Below, piece by piece: positions 24,343 to 33,071 of a stretch of 40,300 nt of DNA. The position numbers were made by a program, and so were the translations under genes. The DNA comes from an uncultured Clostridia bacterium. GTDB taxonomy: Bacteria > Bacillota > Clostridia > Oscillospirales > Oscillospiraceae. The stretch is from NCBI GenBank assembly GCA_947165595.1, contig CAMVAV010000015.1:1-40300 (forward strand), in the 5' to 3' direction. Every line of letters starts with the position of its first letter. The first letter of the stretch is position 1. The notes below the pieces were generated by a model. That model had not been told where the DNA came from and ran no database searches. It saw only the letters and a program-made list of their open reading frames with translations.

Positions 24343-27300
24343 ATGAGCGAGATGCTGGAGCGGGAATATCAGTTCAAGCCGGATGAGCTGACCTGTCTGG
24401 AGGAGCTGTGCACGCCGCTCGCCGTCTATCAGTTTCTGAACAAGCGGGTGGTGACGCGCGTGCTCTCCGCCGGCTTCATCGACCTCTTCGAGTTCGACAC
24501 GCCCGAGGAGGCGTACGCCGTCATGACGACGGATATGTACAGCACGGCGCACCCGGACGACGCCTCGCGCATCGCCGACGAGGCGTACCGCTTCGCGACC
24601 GAGGGCGGGAAATACGAGGTGATCTACCGCGTGCGGGCGCGCAAAAGCGCCGGCTACAAGATCGTGCACGCGCTCGGCGAACACAGATTCACGCCCTCCG
24701 GCGAGCGGCTCGCCTACGTCTGGTATCTCGACGAGGGCACCTATACGAACGAGGACGACGGGCAGAAGACCGAGCTGAGCGATTCCTTCCGCAGCGCCCT
24801 GCGCGAGGAGAGCATGATCCGCGAGAGCTATTACGACTATCTGACGGGGCTGCCGAACATGTCGCACTTCTTCGACCTCGTCGAAGCCGGCAGAGTCTCC
24901 GCCCGCGAGAAGGGCGTCACGCCCGCGATCCTGTTCGTCGACCTCATCGGAATGCGCCACTTCAACCGCAAGTACGGCTTCGCGGAGGGCAGCAGGCTGC
25001 TCGTGCGCGTCTCCAAGATTCTGGCAAGCCACTTTAAAAGCGAGAATTGCAGCCGCTTCGGGCAGGACAACTTTGCCGCGATCGCGGACTCGAACGGTCT
25101 GGCCGGCCACCTGCGCGACATCATCCGCGAATGTGAGTCCGCCGACGACGGGCCGGGCATCTCCCTTCGCATCGGCGTATATCTGGACCAGCTCGAAAAC
25201 GTAGAGGCGAGCGCCGCCTGCGACCGGGCGCGGCACGCCTGCAACTCGCTCTCGCGCAGCTCCTTCGCCTCCAGCTTCTGCTGGTTCGACGAGAGCATGC
25301 TCGCGGAGCTGGAAAAGCGGCAGTATATCATTGAAAATCTGGATAAGGCGATCGAGGAGCACTGGATACAGGTCCATTACCAGCCCATCGTGCGCGCGGT
25401 CAACGGCAGGGTCTGCGAGGAGGAGTCCCTCGCGCGCTGGATCGATCCCGAGAAGGGTGCGTTCCAGCCCTCGGACTTCGTCTCCACGCTGGAGGACGCG
25501 AAGCTCGCCTACAAGCTCGACCTCTTCGTGCTGGAGCAGACGCTGGAAAAGATGAAAACGCAGGCGGAGGCGGGACTGCACGTCGTGCCTCAGTCCATCA
25601 ACCTCTCGCGCGCCGATTTCGACGTCTGCGACATCGTGGCGGAGGTCTGCGACCGCGTGGACGCCGCCGGGATCGAGCGCGATATGCTGAGCATCGAGAT
25701 CACGGAGAGCGTGGTCGGCGGCGACTTCGATTTCATGAAATCGCAGGTGGAGCGCTTTCAGAATCTGGGCTTTCAGGTCTGGATGGACGACTTCGGCAGC
25801 GGCTATTCCTCGCTCGACGTGCTGCAGCAGATCCGCTTCGACCTCATCAAGCTCGACATGCGCTTTATGGAGCGCTTCGGCGACCGGATGGAAAGCCGCA
25901 TCATCCTCACGGAGCTGGTGCGCATGGCGATCGGCCTAGGCATCGAGACGGTGTGCGAGGGCGTCGAGACCGAGGAGCAGGTGGATTTCCTGCGCGAGAT
26001 CGGCTGCACGAAGCTCCAGGGCTACTATTACTGCAAGCCCATCCCGCTCGAGGCGATCCTGGAGCGCTACCGCAGCGGCAAACAGATCGGCTTCGAGAAC
26101 CCGTCGGAATCCGAGTATTACGCCACCATCGGCAGGGTCAATCTCTACGACACCTCCATCATCGCCAACCGGGCGCAGACGGCGCAGCAGCACTACTTCG
26201 ACTCGATCCCCATGGCGCTCATTGAAACCACGGAGGACGAATTCTGGATCGTGCGCTGCAACCGCACCTGTCACGATTTCATGCGCGAGACCTTCGGGCC
26301 GGTGCGCTTCGGCACGAGGCTTTCCTACGCCGGAGCGGAGACGTCCGCGTACGGTCTCAGCTTCCTCGGCGCGATGCGGCAGTGCGTGCCGGACGGCCGG
26401 CAGCTCATCATCGACGAGGAGATCGCGAACGGCTCGACCGTCCACGTCATCGTCACGCGCGTCGCGGTGAATCCCGTCTCCGGGACGGCCACGCTGGCGG
26501 TGGCGGTGCTCGCCGTCACGGACAGCAAGGGCGAGAATGCGGGGCTGAGCTACGCGAGCGTCGCCAAGGCGCTGTCCACCGACTACTTCGACCTCTACCA
26601 TGTCGATCTGGACACGGAGCGCTATGTCCACTACTGCTCCACCGCGCAGCAGCGCGACCTGACCGTGGAGCGACACGGCGAGGATTTCTTCCGCGTCAGC
26701 CTCGCGGACGCGCGCACGCAGCTCTATGCGCCGGATTACGACTACTTCTCCAAAACGTTCACGAAGGAGAACGTGGTGCGCGCGATCGACGAGCGGGGCG
26801 CTTTTACGCTGACCTACCGCATCCTCATGGAGGGGGAGCCGGTCTACGTCAACCTGAAGGCGGTGCGGATGCGCGCGAATGACAGCCACATCATCATCGG
26901 CGTGAACAACGTCAACGCGCAGATGCAGGAGAAGGAGGTGCTCGAGCGCATCCGGACGGACCGCATCACCTACTCCCGGATCATGGCGCTCTCGGGCGAT
27001 TTCGTGTGCATCTACACCGTCGACCCCAACACGGGCAACTACGTCGAATACAGCTCGACGAACGACTATTCCGGCCTCGGCATCTCCAAGGAGGGCGAGG
27101 ACTTCTTCGCCGATTCCCGCCGGAACATCAAAACCACGATCTACGCCGACGACGTCGAGCGCATCCTCAATGCCTTCACGCGGGAGAACATTCTCGCCGT
27201 GATCCGCGAAAAGGGGCGTTTTGCCCTGCGCTACCGCCTTCTGCTGGACGGCAGACCGCAGGTGGTGCGCCTCAAGGCGGTGCTGTCGGAGGAGAGCGAC

Positions 27301-27345
27301 GGCGCGCGCCTGATCATCGGCGTGGAGCGCGTCGATCCCTCATAA
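24343..27345 (+). CDS. Cyclic-di-GMP phosphodiesterase: PAS, degenerate GGDEF, EAL, C-terminal PAS-like repeats
   Basis: A 1000-residue cytoplasmic protein. Residues 30-135 are PAS-like. The GGDEF domain (about 160-320) has GQDNF (240-244) in place of GGDEF, so cyclase activity is unlikely. The EAL domain (about 325-580) keeps its catalytic set: ESL at 361-363 for EAL, N420 in SINLS, E452 in IEITES, D482-D483 in DDFGSGYSS, K503, E539 in CEGVE and Q559. It should therefore hydrolyse cyclic di-GMP. After 590 come a PAS-like segment (about 620-745) and two similar blocks (about 755-870 and 885-1000) that share YFDLYHVD/VCIYTVDP, a GEDFF motif, an R-L-YADDVERI-type region, ALRYRLL and a final LIIGV, an internal duplication. 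It opposes the diguanylate cyclase at 16070 functionally. It is divergent from FIST and ends at a bidirectional terminator. Confidence 0.88.
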   Translation: MSEMLEREYQFKPDELTCLEELCTPLAVYQFLNKRVVTRVLSAGFIDLFEFDTPEEAYAVMTTDMYSTAHPDDASRIADEAYRFATEGGKYEVIYRVRARKSAGYKIVHALGEHRFTPSGERLAYVWYLDEGTYTNEDDGQKTELSDSFRSALREESMIRESYYDYLTGLPNMSHFFDLVEAGRVSAREKGVTPAILFVDLIGMRHFNRKYGFAEGSRLLVRVSKILASHFKSENCSRFGQDNFAAIADSNGLAGHLRDIIRECESADDGPGISLRIGVYLDQLENVEASAACDRARHACNSLSRSSFASSFCWFDESMLAELEKRQYIIENLDKAIEEHWIQVHYQPIVRAVNGRVCEEESLARWIDPEKGAFQPSDFVSTLEDAKLAYKLDLFVLEQTLEKMKTQAEAGLHVVPQSINLSRADFDVCDIVAEVCDRVDAAGIERDMLSIEITESVVGGDFDFMKSQVERFQNLGFQVWMDDFGSGYSSLDVLQQIRFDLIKLDMRFMERFGDRMESRIILTELVRMAIGLGIETVCEGVETEEQVDFLREIGCTKLQGYYYCKPIPLEAILERYRSGKQIGFENPSESEYYATIGRVNLYDTSIIANRAQTAQQHYFDSIPMALIETTEDEFWIVRCNRTCHDFMRETFGPVRFGTRLSYAGAETSAYGLSFLGAMRQCVPDGRQLIIDEEIANGSTVHVIVTRVAVNPVSGTATLAVAVLAVTDSKGENAGLSYASVAKALSTDYFDLYHVDLDTERYVHYCSTAQQRDLTVERHGEDFFRVSLADARTQLYAPDYDYFSKTFTKENVVRAIDERGAFTLTYRILMEGEPVYVNLKAVRMRANDSHIIIGVNNVNAQMQEKEVLERIRTDRITYSRIMALSGDFVCIYTVDPNTGNYVEYSSTNDYSGLGISKEGEDFFADSRRNIKTTIYADDVERILNAFTRENILAVIREKGRFALRYRLLLDGRPQVVRLKAVLSEESDGARLIIGVERVDPS

Positions 27346-27377
27346 AAAACGACCGCTTTTCCCATGGAAAAGCGGTC
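27344..27377 (-). terminator. Terminator between convergent EAL and DUF5680-like genes
   Basis: A 12-bp perfect stem (27351-27362 with 27366-27377, arms GACCGCTTTTCC and its complement), 3-base loop. On the minus strand a T6 run follows at 27349-27344, overlapping the EAL gene stop. On the plus strand only AAAAGGATTTTT follows, so it is stronger for the minus-strand gene. Confidence 0.8.
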
Positions 27378-27410
27378 AAAAGGATTTTTCGGATTCGCAG
27401 CGAAAATTGT

Positions 27411-27911
27411 TCAGAACAGGTTGACGAAGCCGCCGGAGTAGTTCATCTCGTAGAGGGACTGCCCCTTTTCGTTCACGATGATCTCCTTGCCCTGAAAGCC
27501 GAAGGACTGCGTCTCCCAGACGTCGTCCCAGCGGTTCATGTAGCGCAGGCCGTTCGTCGCGCGGAAGTATTCCGGTCCGCGGTACGGATAGGCGGGGTCG
27601 CACGCCTTGAGCGCCTCCTTCAGGCACTCGAAGATCGGCTTCTGGGGAATGCCGGGAACGGTCTGGCCGAAGTAGGTCATGGACCAGCAGCCCTCCCCGC
27701 GGCAGCGGATCACGGTGCTGCCCGAGTAGGGCTGCCCGCCGTACCAGCTGTCGTAATACTCCCAGTCGCCCTCCCTGTAGGTGATCTCATGGAGCCCGTC
27801 CGGCTGAATGTTCGGCTTGTCCTCGCTGCCGTAGCCGTGCTTCATCGCCTTGAACAGAAAGCCGCGGAGCTCTTCTTCATGCGTCCTGGCAAAGTCAAGT
27901 CCGAATTTCAT
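27411..27911 (-). CDS. DUF5680-like small protein
   Basis: A 166-residue protein without signal or membrane segment. It follows the pattern I know from DUF5680: an N-terminal FLFKAMKHGYGS segment, then LHEITYREGDWEYYDSWYGG, CRGEGCWSMTYFGQ, the PYRGPEYFRATNGL block and a closing GKEIIVNEKGQSLYEMNYSGG (read as two adjacent blocks). The family has no established function; members often occur alone or fused to XRE regulators. It has its own promoter (27996-28024) and is convergent with the EAL gene, so a role in the cyclic-di-GMP circuit is not implied. Confidence 0.7.
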   Translation of the reverse strand: MKFGLDFARTHEEELRGFLFKAMKHGYGSEDKPNIQPDGLHEITYREGDWEYYDSWYGGQPYSGSTVIRCRGEGCWSMTYFGQTVPGIPQKPIFECLKEALKACDPAYPYRGPEYFRATNGLRYMNRWDDVWETQSFGFQGKEIIVNEKGQSLYEMNYSGGFVNLF

Positions 27912-27995
27912 CTGATGTCACCGTTTCCTTTCACAGAGTAGTGTTTTTTTCGCCCCTCTCCAAGGACCGCGCCGTTTGTACGGTCCGTATTCCGT

Positions 27996-28024
27996 ATTCT
28001 ACCCCACGGCAAGCGGCATTGCAA
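27996..28024 (-). promoter_or_regulatory. Promoter for the DUF5680-like gene
   Basis: On the minus strand: TTGCAA (28024-28019), a 17-base spacer and TAGAAT (28001-27996). The predicted start is about 75 bases before ATG 27911. No comparable promoter was found for the divergent permease. Confidence 0.58.
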
Positions 28025-28053
28025 GAATTATTTGCGGGATCGAGTGGTAAGAC

Positions 28054-30447
28054 ATGGGAAAGCTGGTTATACGCGACATCCGCGGCTCGTTCGGGCGCTG
28101 GGCGGCGATCTTCGCCATCGTCGCGCTGGGAACGGGCTTTCTCGCCGGACTGCTGCAGACCTGCCCCGCCATGCTCGGCACGGTCGGCGCCTACGTCCGC
28201 GACACCGCGATGTACGACTGGCACGCGGTGCTGCCGGACGGCGTCGGCGCGGAGCTTCTCGCCGAGGCGAGGAGCTCGCGCGGCATCCGCGCCGCGGAAG
28301 CCGCGGCGGAGGCGGACACGCTGGCGGACTCCGTGCTCGGCGGCGGCGAGGTGTTTCGCTTCCGCTCCGTCACGCAGAACGTCAACCGTCTGTCGGTCCG
28401 CGCGGGGCGGCTTCCAGAGCGCCCGGACGAGTGCTTTGCCGACAACGCCTGCTTTACCGAGGCGGACCTCGGCACCGTCGTGCGCATCTCCGAAAAAAAC
28501 GACGCGCGGACGCGTGGGCGCTTCGCCTGCGAGAGCTACACCGTCGTCGGCGTCGGCACCAGTCCGCTCTACATCAACTACGAGCGCGGCGCGACCTCCC
28601 TCGGCAGCGGGACCGTCCGTGCCTTTCTCTTCATCCCCCGCGACGGATTCGCCGACGTGCAGGACACTGACCTCTTCCTCGCGCTGGATACGGACGCGCC
28701 CGCCTGCTCCGAGGACTACGACCGCGTCCTGCGGCTGACAAAGCGGCGGCTGCTGCGCTTCGCGGACGAATACTTCGCGGGCGATCCGGGCAGCGCCTAT
28801 CTTCTCAGCCGGAACGACGATCCGGGGTTTTCCGGCTTCCGGAGCGACGCGGAGATCGTCGCGGGCATTGCCCGCGTCTTCCCGCTCTTTTTCTATCTTG
28901 TCGCCGCCCTCGTCTGCGCCGCAACCATGACGCGCATGGCGGACGAGCAGCGCGCGCGCTCCGGTATGCTCAGCGCGCTCGGCTTCGGCACGGAGCGGAT
29001 TGTCGGAGGCTATCTGCTCTATTCCGGCAGTGCCGCCCTGTCCGGCGGCGCCGTCGGCTTTTTCCTCGGCACGGCGGCGATCCCGCGAATGATCTGGCGG
29101 GCCTACAACGTCATGTACCGGCTGGAGGGGCTCACATACCGTCCCGATTTTGCGCTCGGCGCGCTGCTGACCGCCGGGTTCCTCGGCGTCTGCCTTCTTT
29201 CGACGGCGCTGTCCGCCCTCCGCGTGCTGCGCGGCGCTCCGGCGCAGCTGCTGCGCCCTCCGCCGCCCCGCGCGGGGCGGCGGCTCCCGATCGAGCGTGT
29301 CCCCGGCCTGCGCAGGCGGCTCGGCCTCCTGCGAACGGCGGCGCTTCGCAGCGTCCTGCGCGACCGGGCGCGGCTGCTGCCGGCGGTCGTCAGCGTCGCC
29401 GGCTGCACGGCGCTGCTGCTCGCCGCCTTCGGCGTGCGGGACAGCATGGGCGGCATCGTCGCCGCGCAGTTCGAGGAGGTCTCCCCCTACGATTTTCTCG
29501 TCGTCCTCCCGCACGAGCCGGACGCCGCCGCGCTGCGCGCCTTTGACGAGGGCCCCGGCCGCCTGCTCGAAAAGCGGCAGCTCATGTATCAGGACAGCAT
29601 GACCCTCGTCGGCGCGGACGCGGTCAAGAGCGTCACCGTCGCCGCCGCCTCTCCGGGCGAGCTGGACGGGCTGCTGGATTTCCACCGCGGCGGCGCGCCC
29701 CTCCCCTTCCCCGCCCCCGGCGAGGCGCTGCTCTGCGCCAAGCTGGCGGAGACGTTCGCTCTTTCCGCCGGAGACCGCGTCCTGCTCCGCTCCGCCGACG
29801 GAAAGCGGCTGTCGCTCACCGTGTCCGGCGTCTTCGACAACTATTTCCACAATTTCGTCGTGATCAACGCGGAGAGCCTTGAGGCGCAGTGGGGAGAAAA
29901 ACCGGAGCGGCGGATGCTGCTTGCCTGCACCGCTCCGGACGCCGATGTCCGGCAGACCGCGGCGGAGCTGCTGGGCTGGGACGGCGCGGTCACCGTCTTT
30001 GTGATGGCGGACACCGCCGCGCGCGTGGCGCAGATGCTGCGGGTGCTCGATTTCATCGTTCTGCTCGTGCTCGTCTGCTCGGGCGCGCTGGCGTTCATCG
30101 TGCTCTATGACCTCGCCGGCATCAGCATTCTCGAGCGTCTGCGGGAGATCGCAACCGTCAGGGTCCTGGGCTTTTCTCCCCGGGAGACCGCCGCCTACGT
30201 CTTCCGGGAGAACGCCTTGCTCACGCTGCTCGGCGCGCTGCTGGGGCTGCCGCTCGGGCAGGCGCTGCATCGCTTCACGATGGACCGCATCCGCGTGGAG
30301 CTGCTCTGGTTCGCGCCGCGCATCACGCCCGCCAGCTACCTTTTGTCGCTGCTGTTCACGCTGCTCTTTTCCGGTCTCGTCGACTTCCTTCTCTATTTTC
30401 GCATCGATCGCATCCGCATGGCGGAGGCGCTGCAAACCGCCGAATGA
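28054..30447 (+). CDS. FtsX-like ABC transporter permease (orphan)
   Basis: A 797-residue membrane protein of the FtsX/MacB permease class. N-terminal membrane segment at about 15-35 (RWAAIFAIVALGTGFLAG). A large external domain follows (about 40-270). Membrane segments lie near 285 (IARVFPLFFYLVAALVCAA), 330 and 375. A second core segment (LLPAVVSVAGCTALLLAAFG, near 450) leads into another external domain, and three final segments occur near 670, 725 and 765. The FtsX signatures are the ARSGMLSALGFGTERI and REIATVRVLGFSPRETAAY loops before membrane helices. This duplicated 4+4-segment form resembles lipoprotein or peptide exporters of the YtrF/BceB type. No ATPase partner lies next to it, and none of the ABC ATPases in the window belongs to its class. 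The substrate is unknown. Confidence 0.85.
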   Translation: MGKLVIRDIRGSFGRWAAIFAIVALGTGFLAGLLQTCPAMLGTVGAYVRDTAMYDWHAVLPDGVGAELLAEARSSRGIRAAEAAAEADTLADSVLGGGEVFRFRSVTQNVNRLSVRAGRLPERPDECFADNACFTEADLGTVVRISEKNDARTRGRFACESYTVVGVGTSPLYINYERGATSLGSGTVRAFLFIPRDGFADVQDTDLFLALDTDAPACSEDYDRVLRLTKRRLLRFADEYFAGDPGSAYLLSRNDDPGFSGFRSDAEIVAGIARVFPLFFYLVAALVCAATMTRMADEQRARSGMLSALGFGTERIVGGYLLYSGSAALSGGAVGFFLGTAAIPRMIWRAYNVMYRLEGLTYRPDFALGALLTAGFLGVCLLSTALSALRVLRGAPAQLLRPPPPRAGRRLPIERVPGLRRRLGLLRTAALRSVLRDRARLLPAVVSVAGCTALLLAAFGVRDSMGGIVAAQFEEVSPYDFLVVLPHEPDAAALRAFDEGPGRLLEKRQLMYQDSMTLVGADAVKSVTVAAASPGELDGLLDFHRGGAPLPFPAPGEALLCAKLAETFALSAGDRVLLRSADGKRLSLTVSGVFDNYFHNFVVINAESLEAQWGEKPERRMLLACTAPDADVRQTAAELLGWDGAVTVFVMADTAARVAQMLRVLDFIVLLVLVCSGALAFIVLYDLAGISILERLREIATVRVLGFSPRETAAYVFRENALLTLLGALLGLPLGQALHRFTMDRIRVELLWFAPRITPASYLLSLLFTLLFSGLVDFLLYFRIDRIRMAEALQTAE

Positions 30448-30464
30448 TCTACTTACCTCTGCTT

Positions 30465-33053
30465 TCATCTCCACGCTCCGCTTGGGAACGCCGCGGGATC
30501 GACGCTGTTGACGACGCCGCTCACCGCGATGCTCCTGAGGCTCGCGCAGCCCGCGAAGGCGTTCGCCTCGATCCGGTTTACGATGCCGGAAATGCTGAGT
30601 GCGGAGAGCGCCGTGCAGTCCTGAAACGCGCCCGTACCGATGCGGTTCACGATGCCCGGAATGGAGAACGATGTGACCGCGCAGCCCTCAAAGGCGTGAT
30701 TGCCTATGCTGCCCAGCATGGGCGGGATCTGGATAACGCGAATCTCGCTCCGGTACGCCGCCCACGGCGTCTGCGCGCCGCTCGCGTAGTCGTACATATC
30801 GCCCATGCCGCTGATCGTCAGCACGCCGCCCGAATAGCTCCAGGTGAGACTCGGCCCGCAGGCGCTCCCGCCCGGCATCGGCGTGGGCGTCGGCGTCGGT
30901 GTGGGCGTCGGCGTTTGGCTCACCGTCCAGTAGGCGTAGAGCGTCAGGTCACTGCCGGGGATGTCAAATTCGCGGACATACTGCCCGTTCCACGCATACC
31001 AGCCGGAGAACGTGTATCCGCTGCGCGTGGGCGTCGGAAGCGAACCGAACGAGCTGCCTGCCGTGACCTTTTTGGTCGTGGGCGATACCGTGCCGCCCCG
31101 CGGATCGAACGTGATGGTGTAGGTGTTCGGCGTCGGCGTGGGCGTCGGGGTCGGCGTCGGGGTCGGCGTCGGGGTGGGCGTAGGCGTCGGCGTCGGTTCG
31201 TCCGGCGTGTCGGGGACTTCGCCGTTCAGAAACGGCGTCATGTCAAGAAAGCCCGCGCCGTAGCAGGCGCTGTTGCCGAGATCGTATGCCGCCGCCTTGA
31301 GCCGCTTTTCCACCGTCGACGGAAGCAGGCTGCGGCTCTCTCCGCACAGCAAAAGCGCGGCGGCCGCCGCGACGTGCGGCGACGCCATCGACGTACCCTG
31401 CATGGAGACGTAGCCTCCGCCGGGGTAGCTGCTGACGATATCCACGCCCGGCGCGGCAAGATCGACGGCGCTGCCGTAGTTGGAGAAATAGGCGCGCCGG
31501 TAACTGCTGTCCACGGCGGAGACGGTGATCGCGCCGGAGATATGCGCGGGGCAGACATACGCGGTGTCCATGGACTCGTTGCCCGCCGCGGCGACGACGG
31601 TGACGCCCCTGGAGATCGCGTAGGAAACGGCGCTGTCCATATAGCTGCTGTGTCCGCCGCCGAGGCTGAGGTTGATGACCTTTGCGCCGTGGTCGGCGGC
31701 GTAGCGGATGCCCTGCGCGATGGTGGTGGTATAGCCGCCGTTCGGTCCCAGCACGCATACGGGCATGATCCTGATGTTCGTGCCGGGCGTGCAGTCCACA
31801 ATGGTTCCGGCGACGTGCGTGCCGTGTCCGTCCTTGTCGTCGGCATAGCTGTCGCCGCCCACAAAATCGTAGCCCGGGACGGTTCGCCCGCTCAAAAGCG
31901 GATGCGTCACGTCCGTGCCGGTGTCCACCACGGCGACGATCAGGTCGGTGTCCGCGCCGCGCCCCGCGAGAGACGAGGCGTAGGCGGCGCAGCCGGTGGC
32001 GCTCGCGCCCCAGCCGACGCTTGCCGTTCCGTAGTCCCCGGCCGCCTTCTGTATCAGCACATCCGGCTCCGCGTAACGGACATAGGAAAGCGAATCGAGA
32101 TATCCCGCGCACGCCTCGGCGTCCGCGGCGCTCGTGAACTGAATGATGGAGCAGCCGTTCGTGTCCCGCACCACCTGCGCGGCGTGATAGGCCGAAAGAT
32201 CGGGCAAAGCGGAATCCGCGCTCACGACGAGCCGCCCGGAGGCGTAGCTCGCGTCCGCGCCCGCGGTCGCGACCCTGCCGCTGTAGCTGCTCACAAGCGT
32301 CATCGCGGCGCTGACAAAGCTCGAGGTCGTGGCTGCGGTGTAGACGGCGCCGTTGAAGGATACCTGGGTATAGCTCTCGAACGTGCCCGTGCCGTCGGTG
32401 TAGTTGGCCGTACTCTCGTACATGTAGTAGACCGTGCTGCCGCGCGTACAGGTCGTTGTGGAGAGCGCGGAGGCATTGCCGACGAGCCCCATCGACTGCG
32501 CCCACGCGGTCGCGCCCGCCGACCATGAGGCGCCGCTTGTATTGCCGCGGCTCGCGGGCTCGCCCTTTGCGCGCCACAGGAGCGTCAGAATCTGTTCCTC
32601 CGTGCAGGGCGCGCCGGGAGAGAAGGTCGCCGGGCCCGTGCCGTTCGTGATGCCCTGCTCGACCGCCCACAGCACCGCCTTGTAGTACCAGCTTCCGGGC
32701 AGGACGTCGGTGAACGGGCTTGTCAGGCTTGCCGGCTCCGGCTCTCCGGCGGCGCGGTGGAGGAACGTCATCACCTCGGCGCGGGTGCAGCCGCTGTCCG
32801 GGGAGAACGTGGTCCTGCTCGTGCCGTTGGTAATGTCGTTGACGAGCGCCCAGTCCACCGCGTCATAGTAGTAATCGTCCTCCGAAACGTCGGTGTAGTC
32901 ATACGCGCCCGTATCGCCCTCATTATCGTCGCTCTCCACGGAGCCGGGGACATAGATCGTCACGGCGCGCGCGTTCACGATCCCCGCGCACGGCAGGGCG
33001 AACAGCAGCGCGAGCGTCAGCAGCAGGGACGCCGCCTTCCGGCTCCGTTTCAT
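30465..33053 (-). CDS. Cell-surface subtilisin (S8) with N-terminal SLH, InlB-type and BspA-type repeats
   Basis: An 862-residue secreted serine peptidase. Order: signal peptide 1-30; SLH repeats 52-98, 113-160 and a weaker third about 172-212; propeptide-like region about 222-335; catalytic domain 365-605 with Asp377 (VVDTGTD), His410 (DGHGTHVAGT), oxyanion Asn492 (AAGNES) and Ser555 (GTSMASPHVA); Thr-Pro linker 621-642; InlB/Listeria-Bacteroides repeat 645-710 (ITFDPRGG to TLYAYW); second Thr-Pro linker 714-727; BspA-type leucine-rich repeats about 738-862. Catalytic residues are complete, so it should be active. SLH repeats lie before the propeptide. ATG 33053 has AAGGAGGAT upstream and is 18 bases from the LURP-one-related gene, so it is likely the last gene of that operon. 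It converges on the FtsX permease with only 17 bases between stops. Confidence 0.9.
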   Translation of the reverse strand: MKRSRKAASLLLTLALLFALPCAGIVNARAVTIYVPGSVESDDNEGDTGAYDYTDVSEDDYYYDAVDWALVNDITNGTSRTTFSPDSGCTRAEVMTFLHRAAGEPEPASLTSPFTDVLPGSWYYKAVLWAVEQGITNGTGPATFSPGAPCTEEQILTLLWRAKGEPASRGNTSGASWSAGATAWAQSMGLVGNASALSTTTCTRGSTVYYMYESTANYTDGTGTFESYTQVSFNGAVYTAATTSSFVSAAMTLVSSYSGRVATAGADASYASGRLVVSADSALPDLSAYHAAQVVRDTNGCSIIQFTSAADAEACAGYLDSLSYVRYAEPDVLIQKAAGDYGTASVGWGASATGCAAYASSLAGRGADTDLIVAVVDTGTDVTHPLLSGRTVPGYDFVGGDSYADDKDGHGTHVAGTIVDCTPGTNIRIMPVCVLGPNGGYTTTIAQGIRYAADHGAKVINLSLGGGHSSYMDSAVSYAISRGVTVVAAAGNESMDTAYVCPAHISGAITVSAVDSSYRRAYFSNYGSAVDLAAPGVDIVSSYPGGGYVSMQGTSMASPHVAAAAALLLCGESRSLLPSTVEKRLKAAAYDLGNSACYGAGFLDMTPFLNGEVPDTPDEPTPTPTPTPTPTPTPTPTPTPTPNTYTITFDPRGGTVSPTTKKVTAGSSFGSLPTPTRSGYTFSGWYAWNGQYVREFDIPGSDLTLYAYWTVSQTPTPTPTPTPTPMPGGSACGPSLTWSYSGGVLTISGMGDMYDYASGAQTPWAAYRSEIRVIQIPPMLGSIGNHAFEGCAVTSFSIPGIVNRIGTGAFQDCTALSALSISGIVNRIEANAFAGCASLRSIAVSGVVNSVDPAAFPSGAWR
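30873..30914. repeat. Thr-Pro coding repeat, second linker of the subtilisin
   Basis: A short GC-rich repeat of the GTCGGC/GTGGGC type encoding residues 714-727 (Thr-Pro alternation ending Met-Pro). It links the InlB-type repeat to the leucine-rich repeats. Confidence 0.75.
31128..31193. repeat. Thr-Pro coding repeat, main linker of the subtilisin
   Basis: Eleven Thr-Pro pairs (residues 621-642) written in near-identical 6-base units. The tract can change length in frame and would form an extended, protease-resistant spacer after the catalytic domain. Confidence 0.8.
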
Positions 33054-33071
33054 GGCGTCATCCTCCTTTTT

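Noticed and set aside
27931-30474. An 847-codon open frame on the minus strand
   Set aside because: Shadow of the FtsX permease; composition is Arg/Glu/Ala/Gly-rich with no domain match.
31128-31193. CRISPR-like short repeats
   Set aside because: These are contiguous 6-base units without spacers that encode a Thr-Pro linker; there is no CRISPR repeat-spacer pattern and no cas gene.
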